DNA of 47,089 bases. Origin: Cohnella laeviribosi DSM 21336 (GTDB lineage: Bacteria > Bacillota > Bacilli > Paenibacillales > Paenibacillaceae). The notes beneath the pieces were generated by a model. It ran no database searches. It was not told the DNA's origin and saw only the letters and a list, made by a program, of their open reading frames with translations. Position 1 is the stretch's first letter. Every line of letters starts with the position of its first letter. The stretch is from assembly GCF_000378425.1 (NCBI RefSeq), contig NZ_KB899841.1:1-47089 (forward strand), in the 5' to 3' direction. Made by a program: the position numbers and the translations under genes. Shown here piece by piece: positions 1 through 7,559 of this stretch.

Positions 1-290
1 TGACTTCGCATATTCCGCAGGCCTCCCCAGATAAGAACGTCATCTGTCTGCCCGCGACCACCCAAGTCTACAGGACTAGCCCTTGGCGGCTTTGGATTTC
101 GTTGTGTTTTGGCAACTCATCCGACTAACCCTGCCTCCAATTGGGTTCGTGTACCTTGGCCCGTGCATTTGCCTCCGGCTTCCTTCAGATTCCGCCTCAC
201 GACGGACACCCTTGCCCTTGGCTACGGTAGGCGCTCGCCAGCCCCCGCTCGGGACTTTCACCCTAAAGATGACGTCCATGCTGGGCGTAC
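1..290 (-). mobile_element. Group IIC intron, 5' part (runs off the left edge)
   Basis: Read on the minus strand, this begins GTACGCCCAGCATGG at 290 and continues through a GGGTGAAAGTCCCGAGC segment and a GGGGAGGCCTGCGG segment, typical of domain I of bacterial group II introns. The consensus intron start is GUGYG; here it is GTACG. The boundary is sharp: immediately upstream on the same strand is the T-run of a rho-independent terminator, the usual target of class C introns. The remainder, including the reverse transcriptase gene, lies outside the window. The short reading frames here are not real genes. The class is inferred from the insertion site and from the matching 3' part at the right end. 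Confidence 0.85.
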
Positions 291-328
291 AAAAAACGAA
301 GGAGAACGGGCGAATCCCGCTCTCCTTC
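291..328 (-). terminator. Terminator of the ylbF-ylbG unit, used as intron target
   Basis: On the minus strand a near-perfect stem (GAAGGAGAGCGGG pairing with CCCGTTCTCCTTC, loop about 5 nt, 298-328) is followed by six T at 296-291. It ends the ylbG transcript and directly abuts the first base of the group II intron at 290. Confidence 0.92.
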
Positions 329-353
329 GGGTCGAAAAGCCGATATGGCCGAA

Positions 354-617
354 TCAAAGCCCGTAAAACCGGGTTTTGTCCGGAATGTTGCGATCGTACT
401 CGGTTTTGATCTCGCTCCGGTAGGAGCGTTCGATTTTCCGAACGTACGGAAGCCGCTGGATGTTGCGAACCGTTTCCTCCGCTATGTCCGAGTTGACATA
501 TAAGACAGCGTAATTCATTCTGCGGGACACATAGTGAAGCGTTCCGTACTTTTCCAGCCCCCGCGCCGCCTTCCAATCGCTGAACCAAACGATATATCCT
601 GTCCGTTCCGCAATCAT
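354..617 (-). CDS. ylbG: YlbG family protein (DUF2129)
   Basis: Small conserved Bacillales protein of 87 residues with no established biochemical function. It matches the YlbG family over its whole length: an N-terminal GYIVWFSD strand, the central HYVSRRMNYAVLYVN block and a C-terminal KTEY segment. The ATG at 617 is preceded by GGGAGG about 7 nt upstream, so the longer frame reaching 1028 is a fortuitous extension. It follows ylbF by about 50 bp, the conserved ylbF-ylbG order, and ends just before the terminator at 291-328. Confidence 0.88.
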   Translation of the reverse strand: MIAERTGYIVWFSDWKAARGLEKYGTLHYVSRRMNYAVLYVNSDIAEETVRNIQRLPYVRKIERSYRSEIKTEYDRNIPDKTRFYGL

Positions 618-666
618 GCGCGAACCTCCCGACATCGAAAAATAGAGCGCTCCCGGCGCCGCGCCG

Positions 667-1158
667 TTACCCGCAGCCGCCGCTGCCGCACGAACAGCTG
701 CCGCCGCTGCCGCATCCTTTCGGATTCGGATCGTTGTCCGGCACCTTGATCGTGTCGGATACGGCGCGGGCAATCGCCAGCGACACTTCGTAAAGCAGAT
801 GGTCGACCGCCTCTTCGGCCGCTTTGAACCGCCGCACGGACTCGAAGCCGGCAAGCTCCCTTTCGAGCTCGCGAACCCGGTCCAGAGCGGCGTTGTAGTC
901 GGGGTGAAAGCGCCCGAACCGCTCGCATTCGGCGAATTTTTCCTTCGCTTTGACGAATTCGCGCGACAGCGATTGGACCCGTTCGTCGCGCCGCACCCGT
1001 TCCTTGCAATAAACGTATTCCGCGGCAAGCGCGGATTGCTTGATCATCTCACCCAGCTCGAAGGCGCGGGACATCAGCAATGTTAAATCGGCGGCTTCTC
1101 CTTCGGCCTTGCCTCCCTCAGCCACCGCCGCCGGGAGGGTCTCCAGCCCGTTAACCAT
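667..1158 (-). CDS. ylbF: YlbF/RicF family regulator
   Basis: Helical protein of 163 residues of the YlbF/YmcA family. In B. subtilis YlbF (RicF) works with YmcA and YaaT in a complex that supports RNase Y-dependent mRNA maturation, biofilm formation, competence and sporulation. The core at about residues 30-140 is charged and helical. The tail is Gly/Cys-rich with five cysteines in the last 15 residues (CGSGGSCSCGSGGC), which fits reported Fe-S cluster binding by the Ric complex. The ATG at 1158 has AAAGGTGAGG upstream; the ATG at 1206 would overlap the promoter -10 and is not preferred. Forms an operon with ylbG. Confidence 0.87.
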   Translation of the reverse strand: MVNGLETLPAAVAEGGKAEGEAADLTLLMSRAFELGEMIKQSALAAEYVYCKERVRRDERVQSLSREFVKAKEKFAECERFGRFHPDYNAALDRVRELERELAGFESVRRFKAAEEAVDHLLYEVSLAIARAVSDTIKVPDNDPNPKGCGSGGSCSCGSGGCG

Positions 1159-1194
1159 TGAGTCCACCTCACCTTTAGGCTTGCGGTCTTTCTT

Positions 1195-1225
1195 ATCATA
1201 CCACAAAGGCGCGCAAGTTGGTCAA
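1195..1225 (-). promoter_or_regulatory. Putative sigma-A promoter for ylbF-ylbG
   Basis: Minus strand: TTGACC (1220-1225), 19-bp spacer, TATGAT (1195-1200), placed about 40 bp upstream of the ylbF start. The hexamers are good but the spacer is long, so this is tentative. Confidence 0.5.
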
Positions 1226-1240
1226 CGATTTGCCGTTTGC

Positions 1241-3286
1241 CTAGAGGTCGGACGGGAGCACGATCATCAGCTCGCGGCACTCTTCCGCAGTAAGCGCGAC
1301 GGCGCCGCCGCTTGCGTCCGGTGCCGCGGAGGAGACCTCGTCCCTCCGGATGATCCGCCCCCGCACCCGCCAGCTTTCCTCCGCGCCTTCAAGCCGCTCC
1401 GGCACGAACGTCAGATGCCCTTCGTTCCCGACGCGCAGAGCCGTTCTCCAGGCGATGGCGAGCTCGATCAGCTTGCGCTTGGTGGAAGGGTGATAGCTGG
1501 CGGGTTTCTGCAGCCATGTCTTGGGCACGCCGTCCCACCCGGGGAATAGCTCGGAGCGGCCGGGAAGAAGCGGGTCCGGCTCGTAAACGGCCAAATCGTA
1601 CCGTCGGCAAGCCCAGCCGGCCTCCGGCCGGACGGACGGGAAGGCGTCGTCCGCCTTGCTTTTCCGGTTGCCGCCCGCCGTTCCGCTCGTCTTTCTTCCC
1701 CCCGTTCCGCCCGCCTTGTCCTCCCGGCCGCCGCCGAGCAAGGCGGACGCGCCGTCGGGATCGACGTTTACCGGGTAGCCCAGCTCGTTTAGTCTTCGGG
1801 TCAAATCGTCCATCGCTTCGGGGCGGACGATGAACGCCGTCGTTCCGAGGCGTTCGGCCAGCGCTCCCACCGCCTGCGGGTCCGCGGCGATCCGGTCGGC
1901 CAGCTCCTCGTCCCGCACGCGGAGCAGCACGGCGCTTGCGAGGGACAAGCGGCCGATCGTGCGAAACCAGTCCGCAAGCGTGGAGCGGACGGAGTCGGGC
2001 AGCGGGCCTTTGGACAGCTCCTCCAGCGCGGCGGTCAGCGACGCAAGCCCGTACCCTCTTCGGCTGGCGGCAACGCAGCCCGCCTTGGTTAGCCGGTACG
2101 CGGATACGACGTCGGCCGTCACCCGCTCGGCGACTTCCTCCAGCCGCCATCGGCAGCCGAGCGTCACCCCCGGCGGAACCATAATCTCCAGATCCGGCAG
2201 CACGCATATCCGCTCGGGCTCGCCGGACGGACCGTTCTCCGGCCCGGACGGGGAGAGGGAGGGCAAAGCCGCATTTATGTTCCAGCGAAAAACCGGCTCC
2301 GCTTGCCACCTGCCTCGCTCCATCCAGCCCCATGCGCTCATCAGTCCGATCCAAGCCTGAAATCCGCCGCGCGCCTGCTCAGGCATTTGCGCAATCACGT
2401 CGGATTCCCGATGCCAGCGAAGCGGAGCCAGCGCCCGCAGCGCGGCGGCTGCGCCGTATAGCGGCGCATGCTGGGACGCGTAGCGGCATACCGCGGCCTC
2501 AAGGAGCTCACGGTCGGCCTCCGCCGGCGTCCGCCCCGCCCAGCCGGCGGGCGCCCCTTCCGCTTCCGTCACGGCAAATCCGTCCGGCCTGCGAACGAGA
2601 ACTCCGAAATGCAGGCCGAGATCGAGAGCGAGCGACAGCGGAAGCGGACAAACGGACGCTTGCGGCAGCGCAAACGCGATCGGCGCAAGATCCGCCTCGG
2701 AAAGCCGCATTTCCGAGGCGATGCGGGCGGCGGCGGCTTTATGCGGCACCCCTTTGGCCGTTATCGGCAAGCCGTGTCTGCGGATGCCGGACCAAGCCGC
2801 AAGCAGCTCCAACGACAGCGGCAAGCGAAATTCCCGGGGATCGGCGCGCACCTCGCGTTCTTCCTGAGCGCCAAGCGGGCGGCTTTGGACCGGCAGGAGC
2901 AACTGCTGCCACAGCGCCGCCGTGTCGGCGGGAACGTACAGCAGCGTCTCTCCCCACAATTTCCGGACGGCGAATACGATGCCCGCTTGACGCAAGCGCA
3001 CGAGGGCGACCCGGATTTCGGCGCCGGTAAGCCCCCCTTCGGACGCCAGTTCCCGCTCCGGCTTCTCCGCCTCAAAAGGCGTTGCCGCATACGCGGCGAC
3101 AATTCTCCGCAGCGTCTCCACGGACGCGCGGTCCGCCCGGGCAGCCCATTCCCGGGCCCAGTCCGCATCCGAAAGCGTCTGCGTCAGCGAGCGCCCTTCT
3201 TTCAGCCGGGCGGCGATCAGCGGTTCGGCCTCGAGCCGCTCGCGTATGGCCGGCGGAAGCCTGGACAGCGTTTCGCTCAGCTTCAC
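1241..3286 (-). CDS. Helicase-associated (Helicase_C_3) partner of XPB
   Basis: Protein of 681 residues without helicase motifs of its own. A segment at about residues 358-480, starting ICVLPDLEIMVPP and running through AFIVRPE, resembles the XPB/Ssl2-like helicase C-terminal domain family (PF13625). The N-terminal 300 residues are helical repeats of unknown role. Residues 517-548 form a Gly/Lys/Arg-rich, probably disordered linker before a C-terminal WLQKPASYHP block. The ATG overlaps the stop of the XPB gene by 4 bp, so the two are translationally coupled. Actinobacteria carry a similar gene beside their XPB helicase, which suggests a joint role in DNA repair or remodelling. The molecular function is not established. 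Confidence 0.75.
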   Translation of the reverse strand: MKLSETLSRLPPAIRERLEAEPLIAARLKEGRSLTQTLSDADWAREWAARADRASVETLRRIVAAYAATPFEAEKPERELASEGGLTGAEIRVALVRLRQAGIVFAVRKLWGETLLYVPADTAALWQQLLLPVQSRPLGAQEEREVRADPREFRLPLSLELLAAWSGIRRHGLPITAKGVPHKAAAARIASEMRLSEADLAPIAFALPQASVCPLPLSLALDLGLHFGVLVRRPDGFAVTEAEGAPAGWAGRTPAEADRELLEAAVCRYASQHAPLYGAAAALRALAPLRWHRESDVIAQMPEQARGGFQAWIGLMSAWGWMERGRWQAEPVFRWNINAALPSLSPSGPENGPSGEPERICVLPDLEIMVPPGVTLGCRWRLEEVAERVTADVVSAYRLTKAGCVAASRRGYGLASLTAALEELSKGPLPDSVRSTLADWFRTIGRLSLASAVLLRVRDEELADRIAADPQAVGALAERLGTTAFIVRPEAMDDLTRRLNELGYPVNVDPDGASALLGGGREDKAGGTGGRKTSGTAGGNRKSKADDAFPSVRPEAGWACRRYDLAVYEPDPLLPGRSELFPGWDGVPKTWLQKPASYHPSTKRKLIELAIAWRTALRVGNEGHLTFVPERLEGAEESWRVRGRIIRRDEVSSAAPDASGGAVALTAEECRELMIVLPSDL

Positions 3287-4998
3287 CGGCCCGCACCTTC
3301 CTTGCGTTCGACGGCCACGCCGACGTAAGACTCGATCTCATAGCGGTATCCCTGCTCGAGCAGAAACCGCTGCCGCCTGCGCGCGAATTCCACCTCTTCG
3401 GTCCCTTCGCTGACCAGCGTATAGAAGTGCGCTTCCGCTTGGGACCGTTTCGGCCGCAAAATCCGGCCGAGCCGCTGCGCCTCCTCCTGCCTGGAGCCGA
3501 AACTGCCGGAAATTTGAATGGCCACCGACGCTTCGGGCAAATCGACCGCAAAATTGGCCACTTTGGACACGACAAGCGCCCTCAATTCGCCGCGGTTGAA
3601 CCGATCGAACAGCCGGCGCCGTTCGGGTTGCGGCGTGCTGCCCGTAATGACCGGCAAGGACAGCGATTCGGCGATGCCGCGAAGCTGGTCCAGGTATTGG
3701 CCGATAATGAGCGTCGGTTCGGACTCGTGCCGGGACAGCAGCCGCCGCACGAATTCCGCCTTCATCGGGTTTTCGCCGGCAATCCGGTGGCGGCTCCGCT
3801 TGGGGGCCGACGTATAGGCCGAAGCGGCGGTCTCGTCCATCGGCACCCTCAGCTCGCGGCACGTCGCCTTCGCGATCCAGCCCTCGTTTTCCAGACGAAG
3901 CCAGGGAAGCTCGTATTTCTTCGGACCGATCAGCGCAAAAACGTCCCCCTCCCGCCCGTCTTCGCGAACGAGCGTGGCGGTCAACCCGAGCCTTCGCGTC
4001 GCCTGCAGGTCCGCCGTCATGCGAAACACGGGAGCAGGCAGGAGATGGACTTCGTCATAGACGATCAGCCCCCAGTTGCGCTCGCCGAACAGCTTCCAGT
4101 GGGGGTTGCTTTCCTCCTTCGCCTTGCGGTGCGTCAGCACCTGGTAGGTGGCCACCGTTACCGGCCGGACACGCTTCGTTTCGCCCGTGTATACCCCGAT
4201 GTCGGCTTCCGTCAGCGTGGTATTTTGCAGCAGTTCCCGTACCCATTGGGTAACGGAGACGGTGTTGGGCGTCAGAATCAGCGTTTCGCAGCGCAACGCC
4301 GCCATGACGGCCATCCCGACCCATGTTTTGCCCGCGCCGCACGGAAGCACGACGACGCCGCTGCCGCCGGTTCCGTCTTTTCCATGCAAAAAGGCGGCGG
4401 CCGCCTCGGACTGATAGTCGCGAAGCCGAATCGGCTTCCCGTTGCTTCCGGCGTCCCGGAACGCCAGGTCGAGCGCTTCTCCGGCCCGGTAGCCGGCTTC
4501 GTCCACCACGGGAAAGCCTTTGGCCGCCAGTTCTCGCTTGAGCCACCCCCTCGTCTCCGGCCGAATCCGGATCGCGCGGTCGCCGGACGGCTTCAGCCAG
4601 GCGGCAGCCAGCGCGCCGATATTCGTCACCGTCTTCAGCAGCCCGGGTTCCGCCGCCAGCAGCTTAAGCCCTTCCCCGTCCGAAACGAGCTTCAGCCGGC
4701 CGTATGCGTCCATGTAGCCCCGCAGCTTGTGCTCCCAGCTGGCGGGCACGCCGTACCGGGAAAGCGAGCGCAGCCGCTCCAGGACGGCTTCCGACGTCCA
4801 CCCGGACGCGGCCGCGTTCCACAGCGTAAACGGGGTCATCCGGTACGTGTGCCACTGGCCGGGACGTTTGTGCAGCTCGGCCCACTCGCCGAGCGCGGCG
4901 GCGGCCTCTTCGTACCGCGCGTGGCGTTCGTCCAGCAGTACGGTGCCGTCGGATTGGACAAGCAGCGGCTTCGAATCGTCAAACGGCAAAACGTGCAC
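3283..4998 (-). CDS. XPB-type DNA helicase (SF2)
   Basis: Protein of 571 residues with the SF2 helicase set in order: Walker A PCGAGKT (219-225), DEVH box (315-318), TAT (340-342), the XPB-specific RED motif in VREDG (345-347) and motif VI QRLGRILRPK (508-517). The N-terminal 190 residues are a damage-recognition-like region. Bacterial XPB proteins are ATP-dependent 3'-5' DNA helicases; their cellular role is mostly inferred to be repair. The frame opens at GTG 4998, but AAGGGGG lies almost on top of it. A TTG at 4989 has better spacing (about 8 nt), so the start may be three codons later. Heads a two-gene operon with its overlapping partner. Confidence 0.88.
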   Translation of the reverse strand: MHVLPFDDSKPLLVQSDGTVLLDERHARYEEAAAALGEWAELHKRPGQWHTYRMTPFTLWNAAASGWTSEAVLERLRSLSRYGVPASWEHKLRGYMDAYGRLKLVSDGEGLKLLAAEPGLLKTVTNIGALAAAWLKPSGDRAIRIRPETRGWLKRELAAKGFPVVDEAGYRAGEALDLAFRDAGSNGKPIRLRDYQSEAAAAFLHGKDGTGGSGVVVLPCGAGKTWVGMAVMAALRCETLILTPNTVSVTQWVRELLQNTTLTEADIGVYTGETKRVRPVTVATYQVLTHRKAKEESNPHWKLFGERNWGLIVYDEVHLLPAPVFRMTADLQATRRLGLTATLVREDGREGDVFALIGPKKYELPWLRLENEGWIAKATCRELRVPMDETAASAYTSAPKRSRHRIAGENPMKAEFVRRLLSRHESEPTLIIGQYLDQLRGIAESLSLPVITGSTPQPERRRLFDRFNRGELRALVVSKVANFAVDLPEASVAIQISGSFGSRQEEAQRLGRILRPKRSQAEAHFYTLVSEGTEEVEFARRRQRFLLEQGYRYEIESYVGVAVERKEGAGR

Positions 4999-5101
4999 CC
5001 CCTTGCAAAATGAGGACGATCAAATCGTTTCACCCTGATTTTGTCCAATTTCGGCCGGTTTAAGACCCGCCCTTTTTGCCGCACAAAACGGCCGAAAACG
5101 C

Positions 5102-5145
5102 AAAAAAAAGCCGCTGTCCGGGCCGTAAAGGCTCCGGCAACGGCC
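5102..5145 (-). terminator. Terminator downstream of the CBS-domain gene
   Basis: Minus-strand hairpin with GCCGTTGCCGG and CCGGACAGCGGC arms (imperfect), followed by eight T (5109-5102). It separates the CBS gene from the XPB operon. Confidence 0.8.
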
Positions 5146-5161
5146 GCAAGAAGCGGGCGCT

Positions 5162-5602
5162 TCAATGCGCGTAAGACGGTTCTTGGTGATTGTGCTCGGA
5201 AATGCCGCTGAGCGCCTGGCCGGCTTCATCGACGAAAATTTCCCGCACCGCCAGGTCGCCGATCGAGACGATCCCTTTCAGCTCCCCGTTTTCGACGACC
5301 GGAAGCCGGCGGATTTGCCGCGAAGACATGATCGATGCGGCTTCGTCGACGGACATATCCGGAGTGATCGACTCCACCTCTTTGGTCAGCACCGACATGA
5401 CGGATTCGGAACCGGAATGCTTCTCGGCATACCCCCGGATGACAAGATCGCGGTCCGTCACGACCCCGATCAGCTTTTGGCCTTCCACCACCGGCAGAAA
5501 ACCGATATCGTGCTCTTTCATTTTAACGGCGCATTCGTAAATGTTGTCTTGCGGCGTGACGGTCACGCAGTCTTTGGACATGACGTCGGCGATTTTTCGC
5601 AT
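5162..5602 (-). CDS. Tandem CBS-domain protein
   Basis: Protein of 146 residues made of two CBS motifs (about 8-60 and 72-125), each with the typical DRDL or GDLA end. Such stand-alone pairs usually bind adenine nucleotides and act as sensors; no effector domain is fused here. The last 20 residues are His/Glu-rich and probably flexible. A GGAGG lies 13 nt upstream of the ATG, longer than usual. It is not AcuB, which carries an ACT domain after its CBS pair. Located between the XPB operon and an M20 peptidase gene with no obvious functional link. Confidence 0.85.
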   Translation of the reverse strand: MRKIADVMSKDCVTVTPQDNIYECAVKMKEHDIGFLPVVEGQKLIGVVTDRDLVIRGYAEKHSGSESVMSVLTKEVESITPDMSVDEAASIMSSRQIRRLPVVENGELKGIVSIGDLAVREIFVDEAGQALSGISEHNHQEPSYAH

Positions 5603-5686
5603 AGGCAGATGAGTACCTCCTTTTTTCGTCCCGCCTTTAGCATGACCGGATCAACCGCCGCCCATACGAGCGCCCCGCTTCCATCA

Positions 5687-6883
5687 TTAAGCTCCGGACC
5701 CGGTTTCGGACGCGGAATCGTCCGCTGCCGCCACCAGCAGTCTTGCCGCCACCAGCATCGCCCGTTCGTCGATATCGAAGCGCGGATGATGATGCGGCGG
5801 CGAGCTGCCGTCCTCCCGGCCGGCTCCGACGAAGAAAAAGCAGCCCGGGCGCTCGTTCAGATAATAGGAAAAGTCTTCGCCGGCCATAATCGGCTCGCAT
5901 TCAAGCACGCGGTCTTCTCCGAGCAGCGCGCTTGCGACGCGCAGGATTCTGCGCGCCTCCCGCTCGTCGTTGACGACCGGCGGATAGCCTTCGACAAATT
6001 GAAAGTTCGCCTCTACGCCATGCAGAGCCGCCGTATGCCGGACGACTTCTTCCAGCCTGCTGCGCATCAGCGAGCGAACCTCGGGCTTAAGCGACCGAAC
6101 CGTGCCGGCAAGCTTGCTTCGTTCGGCGATGACGTTGTTGGCCGTACCCGATTGGAAGCGGCCCACCGACAATACGGCCGATTCCAGCGGATTGACGTTG
6201 CGCGCCACAATCGTCTGCAGCGCCGTGACCAGATGCGCGCCGGCCACAAGCGCGTCGGCGCTCTGATGCGGCAGCCCACCGTGGCCGCCCCGCCCGATCA
6301 GTTCGATTTCGAACTCGTCCGGCGAGGCCATAAACGGACCGGGACGCGTCGCAACGATGCCGTACGGAAACGGCGACCACAGATGAACGCCGTAAACCGC
6401 CGCGACGCCGTCGAGCGCTCCTTCCGCGATCATCCGCAAAGCCCCGCCCGGCAGCGTTTCTTCGGCAGGCTGGAACAGCAGCACGCGTTCGCCGGGCATC
6501 TCTTCCCGATGCAGCGAATAATAGCGCGCAACGCCCAGCAGCTCCGCCGTGTGGGCGTCGTGGCCGCAAGCATGCATGACGCCGGGCACGGCGGATGCGT
6601 ATTCGCATGTTTTCTCGTCCTGGATCGGGAGCGCGTCGATATCGGCGCGCAGCGCGATGGTCCGCCCGGGACGTCCTCCCTTCAGTCGGGCGATGACTCC
6701 GGTGCCCGCCGCGCGGGTCACCTCGTACCCCCAAGCTTCCAGATGATTCGCGATGAACCGGGACGTTTCCCGCTCCTGAAACGAAAGCTCCGGGTTCCGA
6801 TGCAGGTGACGGCGCCATCTGACCATGTCCTCCTGCAAGGACAGCAGCGTTTCTTCCCGTAAATTCATCATGCGGCTCCCCAT
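5687..6883 (-). CDS. M20 family amidohydrolase / metallopeptidase
   Basis: Protein of 398 residues of the M20D family, which hydrolyse N-acyl amino acids or similar amides with two metal ions. Visible motifs are LRADIDALPI, HACGHDAH with metal ligands, QPAEE with the catalytic Glu, the dimerisation-domain GRGGHGGLPHQ, and a late MAGEDFSYYL. The length fits the family. The ATG at 6883 has AAGGA 6 nt upstream; another ATG at 6871 after GGGGAG is possible. No transporter or partner gene is adjacent, so the substrate cannot be named. Transcribed from its own promoter at 6905-6933. Confidence 0.88.
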   Translation of the reverse strand: MGSRMMNLREETLLSLQEDMVRWRRHLHRNPELSFQERETSRFIANHLEAWGYEVTRAAGTGVIARLKGGRPGRTIALRADIDALPIQDEKTCEYASAVPGVMHACGHDAHTAELLGVARYYSLHREEMPGERVLLFQPAEETLPGGALRMIAEGALDGVAAVYGVHLWSPFPYGIVATRPGPFMASPDEFEIELIGRGGHGGLPHQSADALVAGAHLVTALQTIVARNVNPLESAVLSVGRFQSGTANNVIAERSKLAGTVRSLKPEVRSLMRSRLEEVVRHTAALHGVEANFQFVEGYPPVVNDEREARRILRVASALLGEDRVLECEPIMAGEDFSYYLNERPGCFFFVGAGREDGSSPPHHHPRFDIDERAMLVAARLLVAAADDSASETGSGA

Positions 6884-6904
6884 TCTCCATCCTTTTTGGT
6901 TATC

Positions 6905-6933
6905 ATTGTACCAGATCGCCGGGGCCCATGTAA
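6905..6933 (-). promoter_or_regulatory. Putative sigma-A promoter for the M20 gene
   Basis: Minus strand: TTACAT (6928-6933), 17-bp spacer, TACAAT (6905-6910), about 22 bp before the start codon. Confidence 0.65.
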
Positions 6934-6984
6934 TCCCGCGTCCCGGCCGACGAATTTTCGTCACCGCTTCGTCGCCCGGCAGGC

Positions 6985-7013
6985 TTGCGCAAGAAAGACA
7001 AACCGTCTATGAT
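6985..7013 (+). promoter_or_regulatory. Putative sigma-A promoter upstream of yugN
   Basis: TTGCGC (6985-6990), 17-bp spacer, TATGAT (7008-7013). The predicted transcript would have a leader of about 175 nt (7020-7195) before yugN. I see no known riboswitch class in that GC-rich leader. Confidence 0.5.
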
Positions 7014-7195
7014 GAAGGGGTAAGTAAAACGGCTGCGCCGATCTTTACGGGCGGCGCGCGCGTTTTCGCGGAAAAAGGTCCGGCGGAAAGCCAAGCGCTT
7101 TTCCGAACCGCACCTTCGGCCTGGTTGCCGTTTCCGCCGCGGCTCGGCGTACGGTTCGGTACGCTTTGTCCTAGAACGATGAAGGAGGAACTTTC

Positions 7196-7540
7196 ATGAT
7201 TCTCGAAAATACGGGTTTGAACGGCATTAAATCCGACCTTGCGCACCTCGACGAATCCGCGGAGAAGGTGGGCTTCATCCGGTGGCAGTGGGAGTACCGG
7301 CGCGCAACCTACGATCTGAAGCTTCACGACAGCGCGAGCGGCTACGACTACTATCTGCGCTTTAACACCCGCGCGGTCGAAGGCAAGCTGGAAAATCCGG
7401 AAGCGATCCTGCAAATTGAATCCGTCTACATAGGCCGGGCCACGTTCCCGCACGGGCTGGAGTACGAGTCCCCGATTCCGCCCGCGATTTTGGATACCGC
7501 GAACCAAAGGTTGCAGCAGCTTAAGCAGCTTCTCGTCTAA
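7196..7540 (+). CDS. yugN: YugN-like family protein
   Basis: Small soluble protein of 114 residues resembling the YugN family of Bacillales, whose function is unknown. The central YDLKLHDSASGYDYYLRF block and the RATFPHGLEYE segment are the most characteristic parts. The start is well set by AAGGAGG 7 nt upstream of the ATG. It lies 19 bp upstream of ftsW on the same strand and may be co-transcribed with it. Assignment is by overall resemblance, not by a catalytic motif. Confidence 0.75.
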   Translation: MILENTGLNGIKSDLAHLDESAEKVGFIRWQWEYRRATYDLKLHDSASGYDYYLRFNTRAVEGKLENPEAILQIESVYIGRATFPHGLEYESPIPPAILDTANQRLQQLKQLLV

Positions 7541-7559
7541 GGACGCGGGTGACCGAGGA

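Noticed and set aside
1..588. Protein-coding genes in the first 590 bases other than ylbG
   Set aside because: The frames run through intron domain I or the terminator and match no family.
3082..5013. Long plus-strand open frame opposite the XPB gene (643 codons)
   Set aside because: It is antisense to a clear helicase with all motifs. Its composition (Arg/Pro/Gly-rich) is typical of GC-rich shadow frames, and it has no ribosome site.
5162..5602. AcuB
   Set aside because: It has two CBS motifs but no ACT domain and is 20 kb from acuA-acuC.
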